Notes: generated by a model from the letters alone, not told the origin. Positions 40,210 through 53,298 are shown, numbered from the stretch's first letter. The stretch: DNA of 64,000 bases from Salvia splendens (GCF_004379255.2 NC_056052.1:3596001-3660000); one strand, 5' to 3'. Program-made: numbers and translations.

Positions 40210-41150
40210 AGTGACGGGAAAGTGGGAAAAAATTAGCTGAGCGGGGTAATTTGGGAAGGAACACTTCTCATTTTTTGGTATATTTCTTGTTCAAAAATAG
40301 AGATAACCCCTGTTTATTAGACTTTATTAGTCTCATTTAAGAGACATACAGTGCCGACAGCCTCATTTATGTGGGGCCAGCCGCAAGAAACACACACACC
40401 GAACAACATAAATGAACAGAAATAAATCAGATATCTGGAGAAATCCGCCACACCGAACGACTCCTAATGTCAAATGTGGGTACAAATTGTGGGTCTTTAT
40501 TTATTGTTGCATGTAATTAATTATTTGATATATGAGCCAATAATATGGTTATGGACTGTAATTGTGATAAAAATATGTGTAATCACTATTCAATTCAATG
40601 TGAATGTTATATATGTATATAGCTTATAATATTTTCGTCTATTAGCTTATAATATTTTCGTCTATTTAAGCGTGCAATCCTAAGCTATATAATATTCGAA
40701 ATATATACCAAGGATTATTTTTATAGAAAAAATAATAATACTTCGTCAATTTGCATCAAACAATTATTTTAATTTTAGAAAAACCATGATTTTCTCATCA
40801 TCGAATATTATTTACCTAGATATTAAGTTTAACAATTTAGTTATATTATGGTGTTACACTTTATCGGACTATAAGACCCATGAAGCTTTCTCTATTGGGC
40901 TCGGACCGAATGGGTAGAAAATACATTCTGTAGCTTTTACTTATGAGGTCAAGCGCGATTATGATGTTGGGCTTTGGCCCTATAAGAGTTGTATAATCTG
41001 TATGATGCTGTTGGAATAACTTATCCGCGGCTAGATATTAATGGAGTATTTGGCTTCATCAAAAAAAATTCAAGTAATTCTCACAACTTTTAAATTAATT
41101 AGAAAATATTTAAATTTGGATTTGTTCGCAACTATCCTGCGATAAAAATA
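40210..41150. other. AT-rich intergenic region, no gene
   Basis: No supported ORF. A short direct repeat TTAGCTTATAATATTTTCGT occurs twice near 40620-40665. Confidence 0.5.
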
Positions 41151-41153
41151 CAG

Positions 41154-41396
41154 TCAATTCTTAAAGCTAACAATATTAGAGATTGGAGATGAAGGTGAGA
41201 AAAATGATTGGTCATGACATACATGATGTGTAGCACCTGTATCTAGAATCCAAGTAGATGATCTAGAGCATGATGAATAAATGGAATTAACAGTAGAGGA
41301 GAAGGAAATTATACCAGAGAAAGGATTTGAAGGTTGAGCTGCACTCTCGGGTGGAGAGGTCAGGGAATTTTGAGTGTGGAATTGGCTCTGATACAT
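41154..41396 (-). mobile_element. Ty1/copia gag-protease fragment
   Basis: The minus-strand frame contains SRSSTWILDTGATHHVCHD, the aspartic protease active-site region (DTGATHH) that follows gag in plant copia elements. The upstream minus sequence (41400-41757) has a TATA-like CTATATATAAGG and an AATAAAAA signal and may be LTR. Integrase, RT and RNase H are absent. It is a truncated relic. Confidence 0.75.
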
Positions 41397-41572
41397 TGTA
41401 AAATATTGAGAATTGAATAGGATGGAGAAACCTCCATTGAAGGAGGATGAAGATTTTATAGAAACCCCTAGATGTGAGAGGTTAGAGAAAAGAGAGAGAA
41501 ATCTTTAATTACTACATTTTTATTAATTGATAACTACAAAATACAATGAGATGCCTTATATATAGGCTGAAA

Positions 41573-41738
41573 ACCAAATGCTAAACAAACTAATTAATCC
41601 TAAACTATACATTTTGATTTTCCAATTCTAATAGCCTCTCTCAAGATGGAAGCAAGACAATTGCTACCGACGACAACAACCAAATGCTAAACAAACTAAT
41701 TAATCCTAAACTATACATTTGATTTTCCAATTCTAATA
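41573..41738. repeat. 60-bp direct repeat in probable LTR sequence
   Basis: Copies at 41573-41633 (61 bp) and 41679-41738 (60 bp) run from ACCAAATGCTAAAC to CCAATTCTAATA and differ by one T. They are separated by 45 bp. They lie next to the copia fragment and probably reflect slippage or recombination in its LTR. Confidence 0.85.
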
Positions 41739-41759
41739 AACAACATTTTAGTTATGAAT

Positions 41760-42535
41760 ATATGCTTTTTTTAACATATTGTTGGTAATGTCTACGTGTG
41801 ATTTCGCAGGTGTAATATGAATTATATTTCACCAAATTTTTTTTTATCATTGAAGAATTTTGAATAAATCTTCATTTTATTTTGCTGTGATTGATTTGAA
41901 TATTGAATGATTCAAACAGTATGCTTTTCGTAGCCATTTATTCAAAAAGATAAAAAATAAAAATGGAGATAAAGCAAAACAAATAGGTATACATCAAAAT
42001 AAATCCATAGTGGAGACACGTGTATATCACGTGGGATGGACCTTATTTGTTCCCCTAAAAGGTTGGGCATTTCACGTGACCCAAACACGTCCATTTCCGA
42101 ATTTCAATCTTCTTTTCTACTTTTTGGTTTGCAACAAGATTAAATACATTCAAGAAAATGTATTTGAATCCAATCTATAAATTCCAACCAACTAAATCTC
42201 AGACATAAATTAACTATGTTATAGACCAATAATTGCCAGTTTCTGAAAAAAGATAAATAGGCACATGCAAGTGTCATCAAGAAAACAACAATCAATAATT
42301 CCTTCACTACACCTAAATGGCTAAATCATAGATCATATACACTAAAATACAAATAAAGAAAAGAAAAAACAACATTAACAACACTTTAATATATATCCAA
42401 TTTCTGTAACTAGTTGCACTGATATTTTTCACTAAGGACCTAATTAAACTGAACAAAAAAAAGTTACTAATTCTTTAATAAACATATGTATAATATATAT
42501 ACTGCAAAATTATTAAATATATTAAAAGTTCCTAA
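41760..42535. other. HAT22-like 3' flank, no gene
   Basis: AT-rich. It should contain the 3' UTR of the HD-Zip gene. Nothing else is supported. Confidence 0.5.
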
Positions 42536-44053
42536 TTAACACGCTGCGGAAGGATTGGTGAAGGGATTGTAGAAGTGAGGCTTAGCAAAAGAGGTCTTGG
42601 CTGCTTTTTCCGAAGAGGCGGTGGTGCCGCCGATCCTTTCGCAGGTGGGGCAGATGGCGAGGGTGGCGGCCGGCGGCAGGTGCATGTAGAGCGGCGGCGC
42701 TAATTTGAGGGCCTTGAGGTCGTGCAACTCCTTATGCAGTCGCCGGTTCTCGTCGGTCAGCGACTCGCAGCATCTCTTCAATAACTCACAGTCTAATTCT
42801 GTTTGCTTCAGCTTAGTCCTGTCAGTATTAGAAGTTAGAACTAGAGCCATTATTATAAATATCAAAATTGTTGAAATATGAAAAGATATTATCCCTAAAG
42901 ATAATTATCTTTGTATTGTGAATTTCTGATTATAAATTTTAATGAAATGTATAGTGTGAATAAAGAGAGTTCATATCATTATATTGTGAGCCTAAGTAAA
43001 TCTAAAAGTGCCCTTGTTTAAAACTAGGGTATAATTATTCTCCAAATATGTTGGACACCAAAAAAAAGTATTCTATTGATCTAATGTTAAATATCTCATA
43101 TTATTATTTCTTAATATTAGTTACTCTCTTTGTCCTCTATTAATTGGCACCAAATTTCTTTTTCATCCGTTCACAATTTTACTTTTTACTACTTTTGGTA
43201 ATCAACTCATATTCTCCTAACTCATTTCACTCACATTTTGTTATAAAATTAATATATAAAAGTAGTATCTACATTCTACTAACGGTTCCTACCCATTTTT
43301 TTTTTCTATATTTCTTAAAATCCGTACTAAGTCAAATTATGTCAATTAATGAGAAACGGGAAGTACAAGATACTTTAAAGTTTGACGAATGATGATAACT
43401 ATATAAATATTTCATCGTAAGGTACATGTAGTATGTAAGAGTATTCACTTTTACTTATTTTTTAGTACATTTTACTAATATTATATTTTATTATAAAATT
43501 AATATATAAAATAGAGATCTCATTAAAATTAAAATTTGTGATTGATTTTGATGACGTGGTTTACTATACCTGGCTCTTCTGTTCTGGAACCAAACTTCAA
43601 CCTGCCGTGGCCTCAGCTTCAACTTCCTCGCCAGCTCTTGCTTTTGCTTCTGATCAAATCATATATGGATATGAGAGATATGAACATGATAGAGAGAGAG
43701 AGAGAGGGATCGGAGAGAAGGAGACTCACAGGATTGAGAGTGCTGTGGTGCTTAAAGCTTTCCTCCAAAAGCGCAGACTGAGCTTTGTTAAGCCGAAGTT
43801 TCTTCCTCCCATTTGATCCGTCGTCGTCAGATGAAACTCTGTGATCTTCTGTGTCATCAACCTCCTCATCCCTCTCTCTCTTCACGCTCGCGTTAGAGAG
43901 GGAAGAGGCGGCGCTGTCTTGCCCTCCGCACAGATCATCAATGGTTTCACCGAACAGGCTGAGAGTCAGAGGTGGCGATTTCTTCGACTCCCCTCTAATT
44001 GATCCCAATCCTAAGACCAGACGGGTTTGGCATGATTCTTCTTCAACACCCAT
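42536..44053 (-). CDS. HAT22: HD-Zip class II transcription factor, HAT22-like
   Basis: Three exons on the minus strand, 44053-43730, 43649-43570 and 42818-42536, join in phase to 228 residues. The N-terminus carries Leu-rich EAR-type motifs (LVLGLG, LTLSLFG). The homeodomain starts [18 protein letters not shown] and ends with helix 3 [20 protein letters not shown]. The leucine zipper follows at once ([21 protein letters not shown]). The class II mark CPSCE is present as CPTCERIGG near the C-terminus, an alteration of Ser to Thr. HD-Zip II proteins repress targets in the nucleus, often in shade and hormone responses. The gene is shorter than many family members. Intron 2 contains a Stowaway-like MITE. 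The gene is separated from XTH7-like on the left and MYB87-like on the right by repeats only. Confidence 0.93.
43122..43365. mobile_element. Stowaway-like MITE in HAT22 intron 2
   Basis: Left TACTCTCTTTGTCCTCTATT and right AATGAGAAACGGGAAGTA with TA at both ends. The inner terminal repeat ATTAATTG / CAATTAAT is also paired. About 240 bp, degraded. Confidence 0.7.
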
Positions 44054-44106
44054 TGATTTTGCTTCACCTTTTCTTTTTATATGGCAAAGGAGAAAGGTCT
44101 GTGTTA

Positions 44107-44137
<31 letters not shown>

Positions 44138-44199
44138 CAAAAAGAGAGAGAGGAGAGAAATGAGGAGCAACACCAACGAGGAGAGGCTTTTGTAAGCAA

Positions 44200-44765
44200 G
44201 GATTGAGTGGGTGGGTGGGGTGTATCGTGTATGTGATAAATAAATTTAATACAATTATATTATACTAACAATCTAGGGGATGGAATTTGGGTGGGGAAAA
44301 TTATGGGAGTCACTTCTATCTTATGGACTTATAGTCGACGAAGCTAGAAAAGTGACAGTCTCGAAATAACTTCGCATGGGATTAGTTGAACGAGTTGAGA
44401 AATCGAACTTGGCATTCTGTTGGAGGAATGCTGATGCACTATCGATTTTGACCATCAGACATCATTTTGAAGAGTGGAAATATATTATTTTTCAAATTTT
44501 ATAACTATCGTAATTTCCTTTGTTAGAATTTCTTGAACAACCGGGAAACAATTTTATAATTGATGTTTTGAGTTAATAATAGTTTTGATACAAACTTTAA
44601 TCTATTGATTAGAGAAAAAACATTGTATCAATTTAGTTGCGCTTCATTATCTCAATTCTTTAACAAACTATGGTTTCATAATGTTGTCATCATCCAAAAT
44701 AACCACTCCGCATGATTATCACAAATTATGATGACCAACCAACAAGTAAGAAAATAAAAGGAGGG
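44200..44765. promoter_or_regulatory. HAT22 upstream region
   Basis: This is the 5' flank of the HD-Zip gene. Just inside the leader, 44105-44155 carries GT and GA microsatellites (TGTGTGTGTG, then GAGAGAGAGA). No TATA box was assigned with confidence. Confidence 0.45.
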
Positions 44766-45037
44766 CGTTAAAATTATTAATATCTTGTCTCACATCGGCT
44801 TGGTAACGATCCTAACTCACCTATAAAAATATGGATAACCCTCACCTTATAAGGCCTTTTAAGGGGTGAGTGACTCATTTCTAATATGGTATCAGAGCGG
44901 GCCCAAGCCGATGATGGATTTATCTCCTTATCTCTTCTCTTGCCTACCCATGTGATGGAAGTCCGATGTGTCATTCCGGCCCACACGTGAGGGGGCGTGT
45001 TAAAATTCTTAATATCGTGAGTGGCCCATTTCTAATA
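44766..45037 (+). mobile_element. TRIM retroelement with collapsed 3' LTR
   Basis: A 121-bp left LTR (44766-44886) ends ...ATTTCTAATA and is followed at once by TGGTATCAGAGC, the canonical primer site complementary to initiator tRNA-Met. The core of about 110 bp ends in the purine tract GTGAGGGGGCG. A right LTR begins TGTTAAAATTCTTAATATC at 44998 but jumps directly to GTGGCCCATTTCTAATA, leaving only 40 bp. The left LTR begins CGTTAAAATT where TGTTAAAATT is expected. There is no coding capacity. Confidence 0.9.
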
Positions 45038-46744
45038 GAAGGCACGCCACGTGGCACAAATCAGATGTCAACAATTTTACGTGGATCCACATGATGATCA
45101 AAATAATTATTTTCAATACACCTTTCCCTATTTTATTTATCTTTTTTTTTTTATCGATTTTTTCTCTCTCTTTTTTTCTTTATATATGAATTCCCCTTGG
45201 TGGATGCTAAAGAATTTCCCATTGGCTTATATCTTAAATTCTTTACAACATTATCTTGATTCTTTGGCGCATTGTATATGGGTCCCCACTTGCGTCACTT
45301 CGTATCTATGCCTTCGTGAAATAACAGTGTTTGAAAGTAGGGTTAGACAATTTTTAGAATACCACCAATCCATAAAATTAATAGCTTTCAATCAAATTTT
45401 ATTGGATTTGAGTCCTTACGGATTGACCGTATAAGAACATAATGATTTTCAGATTAGTTCAGATTATCCAATAAGAAATACAATTAGTATTTTAATTATT
45501 TTTCTCAATTTAAAAAATATAATACTTAATTTTATTATTTTAGTGGATATCTATATCACTATATAGTGCCCAACTATAAAAATAATCCAATAGTTGACCT
45601 AATCTAGGCTAAGTTGTTCCAAATAGAGTAGGCTTTAATAATATTTATATCCTATTTATCATATTCCAAACAAGAAATAAAGAAACATTTAATCCATCCA
45701 CAACAAAGATATATTCTTTTAATCATTCCAATCCGTCCATTCAACACCGAGTGGTCCAAATACACTTAATTCCTCATAGTAACTGAGGATTAGATTTTCA
45801 ATCCAATAATAATGTTCTCTAGGAATCAATGTGTTTGGATTGGAGATATGGGGCAATAATATATACTTATAATATTCTAATTATTGTAATATACTGGAGT
45901 ATTAAATAAGTAATTATATCCTATTTCTAGAAAAGGTGTTTCATGGGATGCACACAAATTAGTAGGTAAGAGTGATTTGAAGCATACCACATGACATGTC
46001 TGTTACACCATGCCTTAGATTAATTGAGTGGTATGTTAGAAATGGGTATCATGTTACTTTGCTGTCCAAGTGTTGCCCCATGTTTTCCAACCAAACCAAC
46101 GTGGGGAATGGAATGTGTATTGTCCACCCTAAGAGATAGAGATAAGATGAGATGTGCACTACTCATGATTTAAGTAGAAAAGTATTTCATGATTGAAGTA
46201 GAAAAGTATTTGTCAAAGTATGAGTTTGTTACTAAATCATCAAATATATTTAATCAAAATTTTAATCATTCAATTTTAGTACTATGTTAGCCAATTGGAT
46301 AGGTGCTCTTATATACTTTTTCTTAGACAAGCAAATAGATCAAATATCGAAAAAAAATATACACTTTGGTGAGACTAGCCAATATCAATGTTTTATCATG
46401 ATAAAAAGCTGGGTATTTATCACTCTTATCTATATCTATTACGATAGTCTTGTTTTTACATATTTTAGTATATATCCTTGTTTTACATTTTTATTATATA
46501 TGGTTAATTTTAAATAAATTTTTTACTATAATATTCTGTATAAAATATGCATCTTGCTAGTATATAATAGCAATTTTAATTATATAATTCCGATCAAATT
46601 CTAGTAGGTCTCACAAAGGTTGAAAATGGTTGAATTAATATTTTCCAATTTCCGCAATTGTCCCAATATCTTTTTACAAGATGATTTCTAACTTTATGAT
46701 GCTCAAAACGACCATTTTGTTAAAATACGTAATTTTTATCTTCA
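45038..46744. other. AT-rich intergenic region, no gene
   Basis: Several open frames arise only from low complexity. No motif or splice pattern supports a gene. Confidence 0.5.
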
Positions 46745-46749
46745 TTTTT

Positions 46750-47059
46750 TGTTAAATTTGATCTTCGATTGATTGTGTGTGCGAATGCGTGTTTTGATTT
46801 AGAGATTGTATGGAGAATCTTGAGAGAGGATTATCATTGAAATCGGATGAAGATTACACAATGAGCTAACTACTGTTACAACAACTCTAACTAACTATTT
46901 AACCTCTAAGTTTCTAACGGTCGAAAAGCTAATCGAACGGGTGAGATTTAAAGTTGAGTGAGGCGCGCGATCCAACGGTAGCTGAAGAGTTTCAGCTCCT
47001 TGACGTTTCCCGAACTTAAAACCTTTCTTCATAGCAGCGATTCATCAATCTATCTTACA
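46750..47059 (-). repeat. 3' LTR of the copia element
   Basis: 310 bp. Compared with its partner it has T for G in the TTGATTG/TTGAGTG context, A for G in TTTAGAG/TTTGGAG, and two further single changes near 46868-46880. Confidence 0.93.
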
Positions 47060-47098
47060 AACTCCACCTTGATGATTCGCCTACTAGCTCCACATTCA

Positions 47099-50000
47099 TT
47101 AAATCTTCCTGAGATTTATCAAGTCCATGCACAACTCTAACTTTAACTTTGGCATTGGTTTTGTCAGCATATCAGCTGGATTGTCAGCTGTGTGGACCTT
47201 GAACACTCTGATATCACCATCCTCTATCTTCTCCCGGATGAAGTGCAAGCGCACATCTATGTGCTTACTTCTCTCATGATATACTTGGTGCTTGGCTAAA
47301 CTCAAAGCACTATTGTTGTCACAACCTATGCTTACTGATTCTTGCTCCACACCAAAATCTTTCAGCATACCCTTCAGCCATGAACTCTCCTTCACAGCAG
47401 ATGTCAATGCCATGAACTCAGCCTCAGTTGTGGATAAAGCAACCACAGATTGCAAGCTGCTCTTCCAGCTGATAACTGATCCATATAATGTGAATAGATA
47501 CCCTGATTGAGATCTTCTCGTATCTAGATTTCCAGCGAAGTCTGAATCACTCCATCCTATCAGAGCATCTCCCACACATTCACTCCCACCATCAAACATG
47601 ATTCAACACTCAATAGCTCCCCTCAGATACCTCATCAGCCATTTCAATGCTGACCAATGCTCTCTGCCATAGTTTGTCATGTACCTACTGGTTACTGATA
47701 TGGCTTGTGCAATGTCGGGCCTTGTGCAAATCATAGCATACATTATGCTTCCAATAATGTTAGCATAAGGTATATTCTGCATTTCCCTCATCTCAGCTTC
47801 AGTTCTTGGCTGTTGGCTTGCTGTCAGCTTGTAATGTTGAGCCATAGGCACTGCCACTTTCTTTGTTTCTTTCATCTTGAACCTTCTCAACAGCCTAGAG
47901 ACATATTCAGATTGGGTAAGATAGATTTGCTTCTTTTCCCTGCTCCTGTTTATGGCCATGCCCAGAATTCTTCTGGCAGGCCCTAGGTCTTTCATCTCAA
48001 ATGCATTACTGAGATCATGCTTCACCTTCTGTACTTCATTCATATCAGCTCCGGCTAGCAACATATCATCTACATACAAGAGTAGATAAGCCACAACAGC
48101 TCCATCTACACTCTTAATATAGACATCCATCATAAGAAGACCTTAGAAAACCAGACTTCACCATGTGCTCATTGAACTTCATATACCACTGACGGCTAGC
48201 TTGCTTCAACCCATAAATGCTCTTCTTTAATAAGCAAACCTTGCTCTCATGTCCAGCCTTCACAAATCCCCTGGGTTGAGCCATATAAATAGTCTCTTTG
48301 AGCTCACCATGCAAAAAGGCTGTTTTAACATCTAGTTGTTCTAGCTCCCAATCCTTTCTTGCCACTATAGCCAACAGAATTCTGATAGAAGTATGTTTGA
48401 CCACGGGAGAAAACACCTCTTCATAATCAATGCCATATTCTTGTGTGAAACCCCTTGCAACCAATCTAGCTTTGTGTCTGACTTTATCACCATCACCACC
48501 TTCTAACTTTCTTTTGAAAATCCATTTACAACTGACTATTCTCCTTCCATTCGACCTTTCAACCAACACCCATGTACCATTTTTCAGTAATGAGTCAATT
48601 TCATCAATCATTGCCTGCTTCCATTTATCAGAATCTGTTGCACTAACAACTTCCTCATATGTATTTGGCTCAGAATATTCAACCTCTTCTGCAGCCATCA
48701 GACAAAAGTACAGGTATTCTGCATTTGAATACCTTGTTGAGGGCTTCACAACTCTTCTTACTCTATCTCGAGTCAGTTTCCAGTCAGCCTTATCATCAGT
48801 GTTGGATTGTTGAGGTGGATCTGGTACATTGCTCTCACCAGTTTCAGGAGCATTTCCACCCATATTCTCTTCCCCATGCTCCACCTCAAACTCAGTAAGT
48901 GTAGGAACAACTATCCTCTCTGCATTATCAGAAGTAGTAGCATCTGACCTTTTCTTAAAAGGCAAATCATTTTCCCAGAAAGCAACATCCCTGCTGATTA
49001 TTATTCTTCCTTTTCCAGGCTCAACCCACCAGAGCCTATAGCCTTTTACACCGGGTTGATACCCCAACATGATACATTTAACCGCCCTTGCTTCAAGTTT
49101 TCCCTGCTTGATGTGTGCAAAAGCTTTACAACCAAAGGTCCTCAAATTCTCATAAGTGCACTGCCTCCCAAACCATCTATTGTCTGGTATGTCTCCATTT
49201 ATAGAAGATGAAGGGCATTTGTTCATCAAGATCACAGCCGTGGCAGCAGCCTCTACCCAGAACCTCTTTTCAAGACCAGCAGCAATCAGTAAACATCTAG
49301 TTCTCTCAAGAATTGTGCGGTTTGCCCTCTCTGCCACTCCATTTTGCTGTGGATTGAGGGGAACCGTTCTATGCCTCCTGATGCCTCTTTCCTTGCAAAA
49401 CTCATCAAATTCCCTTGACAAGTACTCCAATCCATTGTCGGTTCTCAGGCAGCCCAGACTTGTATGCTTTTCTGCCTCCATCTCTATGCACCAGTGCCTG
49501 AATTTAGAGAATGCTTCTGATTTTTCCTTTAAGATGTAGATCCATACCTTTCTTGTGTAGTCATCTATGATGCTCATGTAGTATCTTCCCCCTCCAATGG
49601 AATTCACTTGAGCAGGCCCCCACAAGTCACTATGAGCATAATCAAGTGGCTTTGTGGAGGTGTGATTGGCCCTTGGATAGCTAAGCTTCTTTGCCTTTCC
49701 CAACATACATTCTTCACATTGAAATGTACTATCTTCTTCTGTTTCATCACAATGTAGGAGCCCTCTTTTTACCAGCTCCTTTATAGTGCCTAAGGCTGGA
49801 TGTCCCAGCCTGCCATGCCAAGTTCTGAGATTTTCAGCAACCAAAGCATATGATTCTTCGGATTCACTCTTCTGTACAGTAGCAGTCATGTAATATAAAC
49901 TCCCTTTTCTCTCAGCCTTCATCAACAATTTTCCTGACTTGCTTATGGTCATGACACCAGCCTCAGAGACAAATTTACATCCCTTCTTCTCAAGGGTGCC

Positions 50001-51086
50001 TAATGATATCAGGTTTCTCTTTATATCTTGTATATACCTGACTTTACTCAACAAAATGTTGCTACCATGTTCAACCTGAAGTCTGATCACCCCAATCCCC
50101 TTGATGGAACAAGTCTGATTATTCCCCAGAATTACAGACCCTGATGTTTCTTTTATGCTCTCAAACCAAGAAAGATTGTGGCTCATGTGGAAACTACAAC
50201 CCGAGTCCATGATCCAGGAACCACAATCCTTTTTGTCTGCTACATTCAAAGCCACTGGAGGCTCATCATCTTCAACCTCCTCAATTGAGTTTACAGCCTT
50301 TGTTCCACCACCTTCTTGCTGCTTTCTTTTCCAACCAAAACAGTCTTTCTTGAGGTGACCGGGTTTCTTGCACCAATGACAAGAACGGGTTTCCTTTTGT
50401 CCTTCATTCGGCACAAACTTTGATGTATCAGTCTGCTTCTTGTATGGGTTTTTCCCTTTGAACTTCTTCACGTTCAAGCTTTCAGAGAATGAATTTCCTC
50501 CTTTCATCTCAAGATTTTGCAGCTCCTTCGATCTCAAGGCTGTCTGCACCTCGAGGAACGTCACCGTCCTCTCACGCCCATACAAAATAGCATCGCGCAG
50601 TTGATCATACTGTGATGGTAACGCATTCAATAGCAGAATTGCCTTATCCTCATCACCTATCGATACATCTATATTCTCCAGATCATCGATAGTTTTATTA
50701 AAATCCTCCAACTGCTCCAACACCCCCTTTCCTTCCAAGAATTTATATGAATACAACCGCTGCTTCATAATCAACCTATTCGCTAGCGATTTAGTAAGGT
50801 ATAAATCCTCAAGTTTAGCCATTATACCTGCTGCCGTCTTCTCTCTCGCGATTTCCCGCAACACCTTATCTCCAAGGCATAGTACAATCGTGCTGTAGGC
50901 ATTCGCTTCATTTTCCTCACGTTGTTGAATCACCTTCTCTTCCAGATTTTCAGGCTCTGCCCCCTTCGGTTTCACTTCCAATGCGGATGCAAGGCCTTGC
51001 TGTGTAAGCATCGCTCGCATCTTCATCTTCCAAAGAGCAAAATCATTTTTACATGTGAATTTCTCCGCCTCAAAACGTGCAGCCAT
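47099..51086 (-). pseudogene. Copia gag-pol polyprotein with one frameshift and one stop
   Basis: The first frame, 51086-48114 (990 codons), holds gag (UBN2-type, KLEDLYLTKSLANRLIM), a CCHC knuckle CHWCKKPGHLKKDC, the protease WIMDSGCSFHM, and the integrase with WHGRLGHP and IIDDYTRKVW. It ends within reverse transcriptase. A small deletion near 48120, in DGC-YIK, shifts the frame, and reading continues at 48133 with YLLLYVDDMLLAG, the RT active site. An in-frame TGA at 47603-47605 then interrupts the sequence, and RNase H continues (DSDFAGNLDTRRSQSGY, SKHIDVRLHFIREK) to 47099. Gene order (IN before RT) is that of Ty1/copia. The breaks mean this copy cannot make a full polyprotein, although LTR similarity shows it is young. 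Confidence 0.93.
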
Positions 51087-51157
51087 TTCGCTTCGTAGAT
51101 TCGATTCCCTTTCGCAAGATCAACGCAAGAATCTCCTTCCCACCGGACGGCGCCAAT

Positions 51158-51467
51158 TGTTAAATTTGATCTTCGATTGAGTGTGTGTGCGAATGCGTGT
51201 TTTGATTTGGAGATTGTATGGAGAATCTTGAGAGAGGATTATCATTGAAATCGGATGAAGATTACACAATGAGCTAACTACTATTACAACAGCTCTAACT
51301 AACTATTTAACCTCTAAGTTTCTAACGGTCGAAAAGCTAATCGAACGGGTGAGATTTAAAGTTGAGTGAGGCGCGCGATCCAACGGTAGCTGAAGAGTTT
51401 CAGCTCCTTGACGTTTCCCGAACTTAAAACCTTTCTTCATAGCAGCGATTCATCAATCTATCTTACA
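51158..51467 (-). repeat. 5' LTR of the copia element
   Basis: 310 bp, upstream of the polyprotein on the minus strand. It is same-length and nearly identical to the 3' LTR, which indicates a recent insertion. Confidence 0.93.
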
Positions 51468-51472
51468 TTTTT

Positions 51473-53280
51473 AATGAAAGAACGTAACTCTGAGCTTCAC
51501 CAAAAGACGTCGTTTTGTATATGACAACTGGAAAAAAATTAAAGGAAAAGTGATCTAACACTCCGCATTCATATCTTGTACGACTGGCCAGAATCCGACC
51601 AAATTCTATTTAAATAACCATTATCTCTATATAAAATCTACATAACGAGAAAGTGCCACATATGCCAATAACAAATACTCTAGAAACTGATAACTGATGG
51701 AAATTTTGTAACATGGTATCAAGCCAATAGATGTAACATCTCATGCATAGAACCTAATACTACTTATTTAATAGGCTTTTTTGAGCTTGTTGTGTGGGAA
51801 AGATATAAGGTGGAAAGTGATGAAACATAGTAGGGGGAAGCACACCATGAGGAGGATTATATATAATTGAGATAGAATAGGATTGATGAACACGAATCAA
51901 GATCTTTACTTAACTAAAAGATGTGTGTTTGGACCTACTCATCTCTAGCCTATTGCAAACTACAATATTCAATAATGCCTTGTCTGCTATACCCATGAAA
52001 AGTTAGGCCACACTTTAATTATATACTTATAAGATAAATAAATATAGGATAGATACTCTATATATGCACTTTTATACCTTTTTGCTTTACGTCTAACTTC
52101 TTCGTCATACCTAATGATCTTACGTCCAATTCCACCCATGTTTTAGTCTTATATTAGTTTCAAACAATTCTACACTTTACTATACGATAACAAATAGGAC
52201 TAATAACATTCGAACAACCTTGAATTTAGATGTATAAGATATATTGCGATAATCCGAAGATTAGATCAAATCAACAAAAGTTCTATTTGAAAATTATATT
52301 GTCTTAGCTATGCTAATCCTTTCCAATTATAAATCTATTACAAAGTCTAAGCATTATACTTTGCTCACTAATTACTGAGTTTGAGCACCTAGCGGAGGAT
52401 TTATCCACATTAGTCATTACTACGCATCATACTTAGCGAGCACTTACCGACCAAACATGCACGCATATGCTCGGTCTTTTTGTATCAAAAAAAATCCGGG
52501 AAGAGGTTATATACCGAACTATGTTTAAAAAGATTAATAAGTTAACTTCTTTCAATTTTGTATATATTTTGATATTTTTTTACTGTTGGACCGTTGGCTC
52601 GTCATAAACATATGATTCTGATCGAGTAATTTTGGTTACATGAAAAACGATGATAGGGAATAAAATTTGAATGGAAGAAATCTAATTTGTGCTTAAACGA
52701 TGATAGAGAATAAAATTTGAATTGATGAAATCTAATTATAAGCTTATAATTTCATCCAATCAATATTAATTAATTATATGACAATTAAATAAGTAGAAAC
52801 AAGTGGATGGAAAAGTTTTCCCACCACTAAGCATTAAGTAAAACTGTAATGATTATTTTGTGTTAGATAGTTTATTTGAGCTTAAATTGTTGTGAAAATC
52901 TATTTATTTAATTAGGTACCAAAGCCTTGTTTAGACACATTTTAAGGAGCAGTAAAGTTTGGTGAGGAAATAGTTTGACAATTCAATATACATAGTGTTA
53001 GTCCAACAAGACATGATTGCTTTAAATAACTGATCATATCAAAATTAAACAATCGTATACATATTTTCTCTTTAAAAGTCTGATAAGCAAAAATGCTAGT
53101 GGATTATCATTGACCTTTCTGCCATTGGGATTTCAATCTATTGTACCAAAATAATTAGGACTTTAAAAAAGAAAAAAATATATATAAATCGAATCTGGAC
53201 CGTGCATGCACTTGAACAACGATGATAAGGAATAAAATTTGATTAGACAATAAAATCAAGGATATTAATCTAATCAAAGT
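51473..53280. other. AT-rich intergenic region, no gene
   Basis: No gene or clear element. A near repeat (AACGATGATAGGGAATAAAA and AACGATGATAGAGAATAAAA, around 52646 and 52696) recurs again near 53218. Confidence 0.5.
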
Positions 53281-53298
53281 TTAGTGTTTTCCAATCAA

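Larger units (their letters stand above)
46750..51467 (-). mobile_element. Ty1/copia LTR retrotransposon, full length
   Basis: Two 310-bp LTRs (46750-47059 and 51158-51467) differ at four positions by eye. Each is TG...CA bounded: on the minus strand it begins TGTAAGATAG and ends TTAACA. The flanks show a 5-bp TTTTT duplication (46745-46749 and 51468-51472). After the 5' LTR on the minus strand comes TTGGCGCCGTCCGG, the likely primer site. A purine-rich AAGGTGGAG precedes the 3' LTR. Total length is 4.7 kb. It sits between HAT22-like and MYB87-like. Confidence 0.95.

Noticed and set aside
45051..45434. 127-codon plus frame
   Set aside because: It is low-complexity, Phe/Tyr/Leu-rich AT sequence without motif or splice support.
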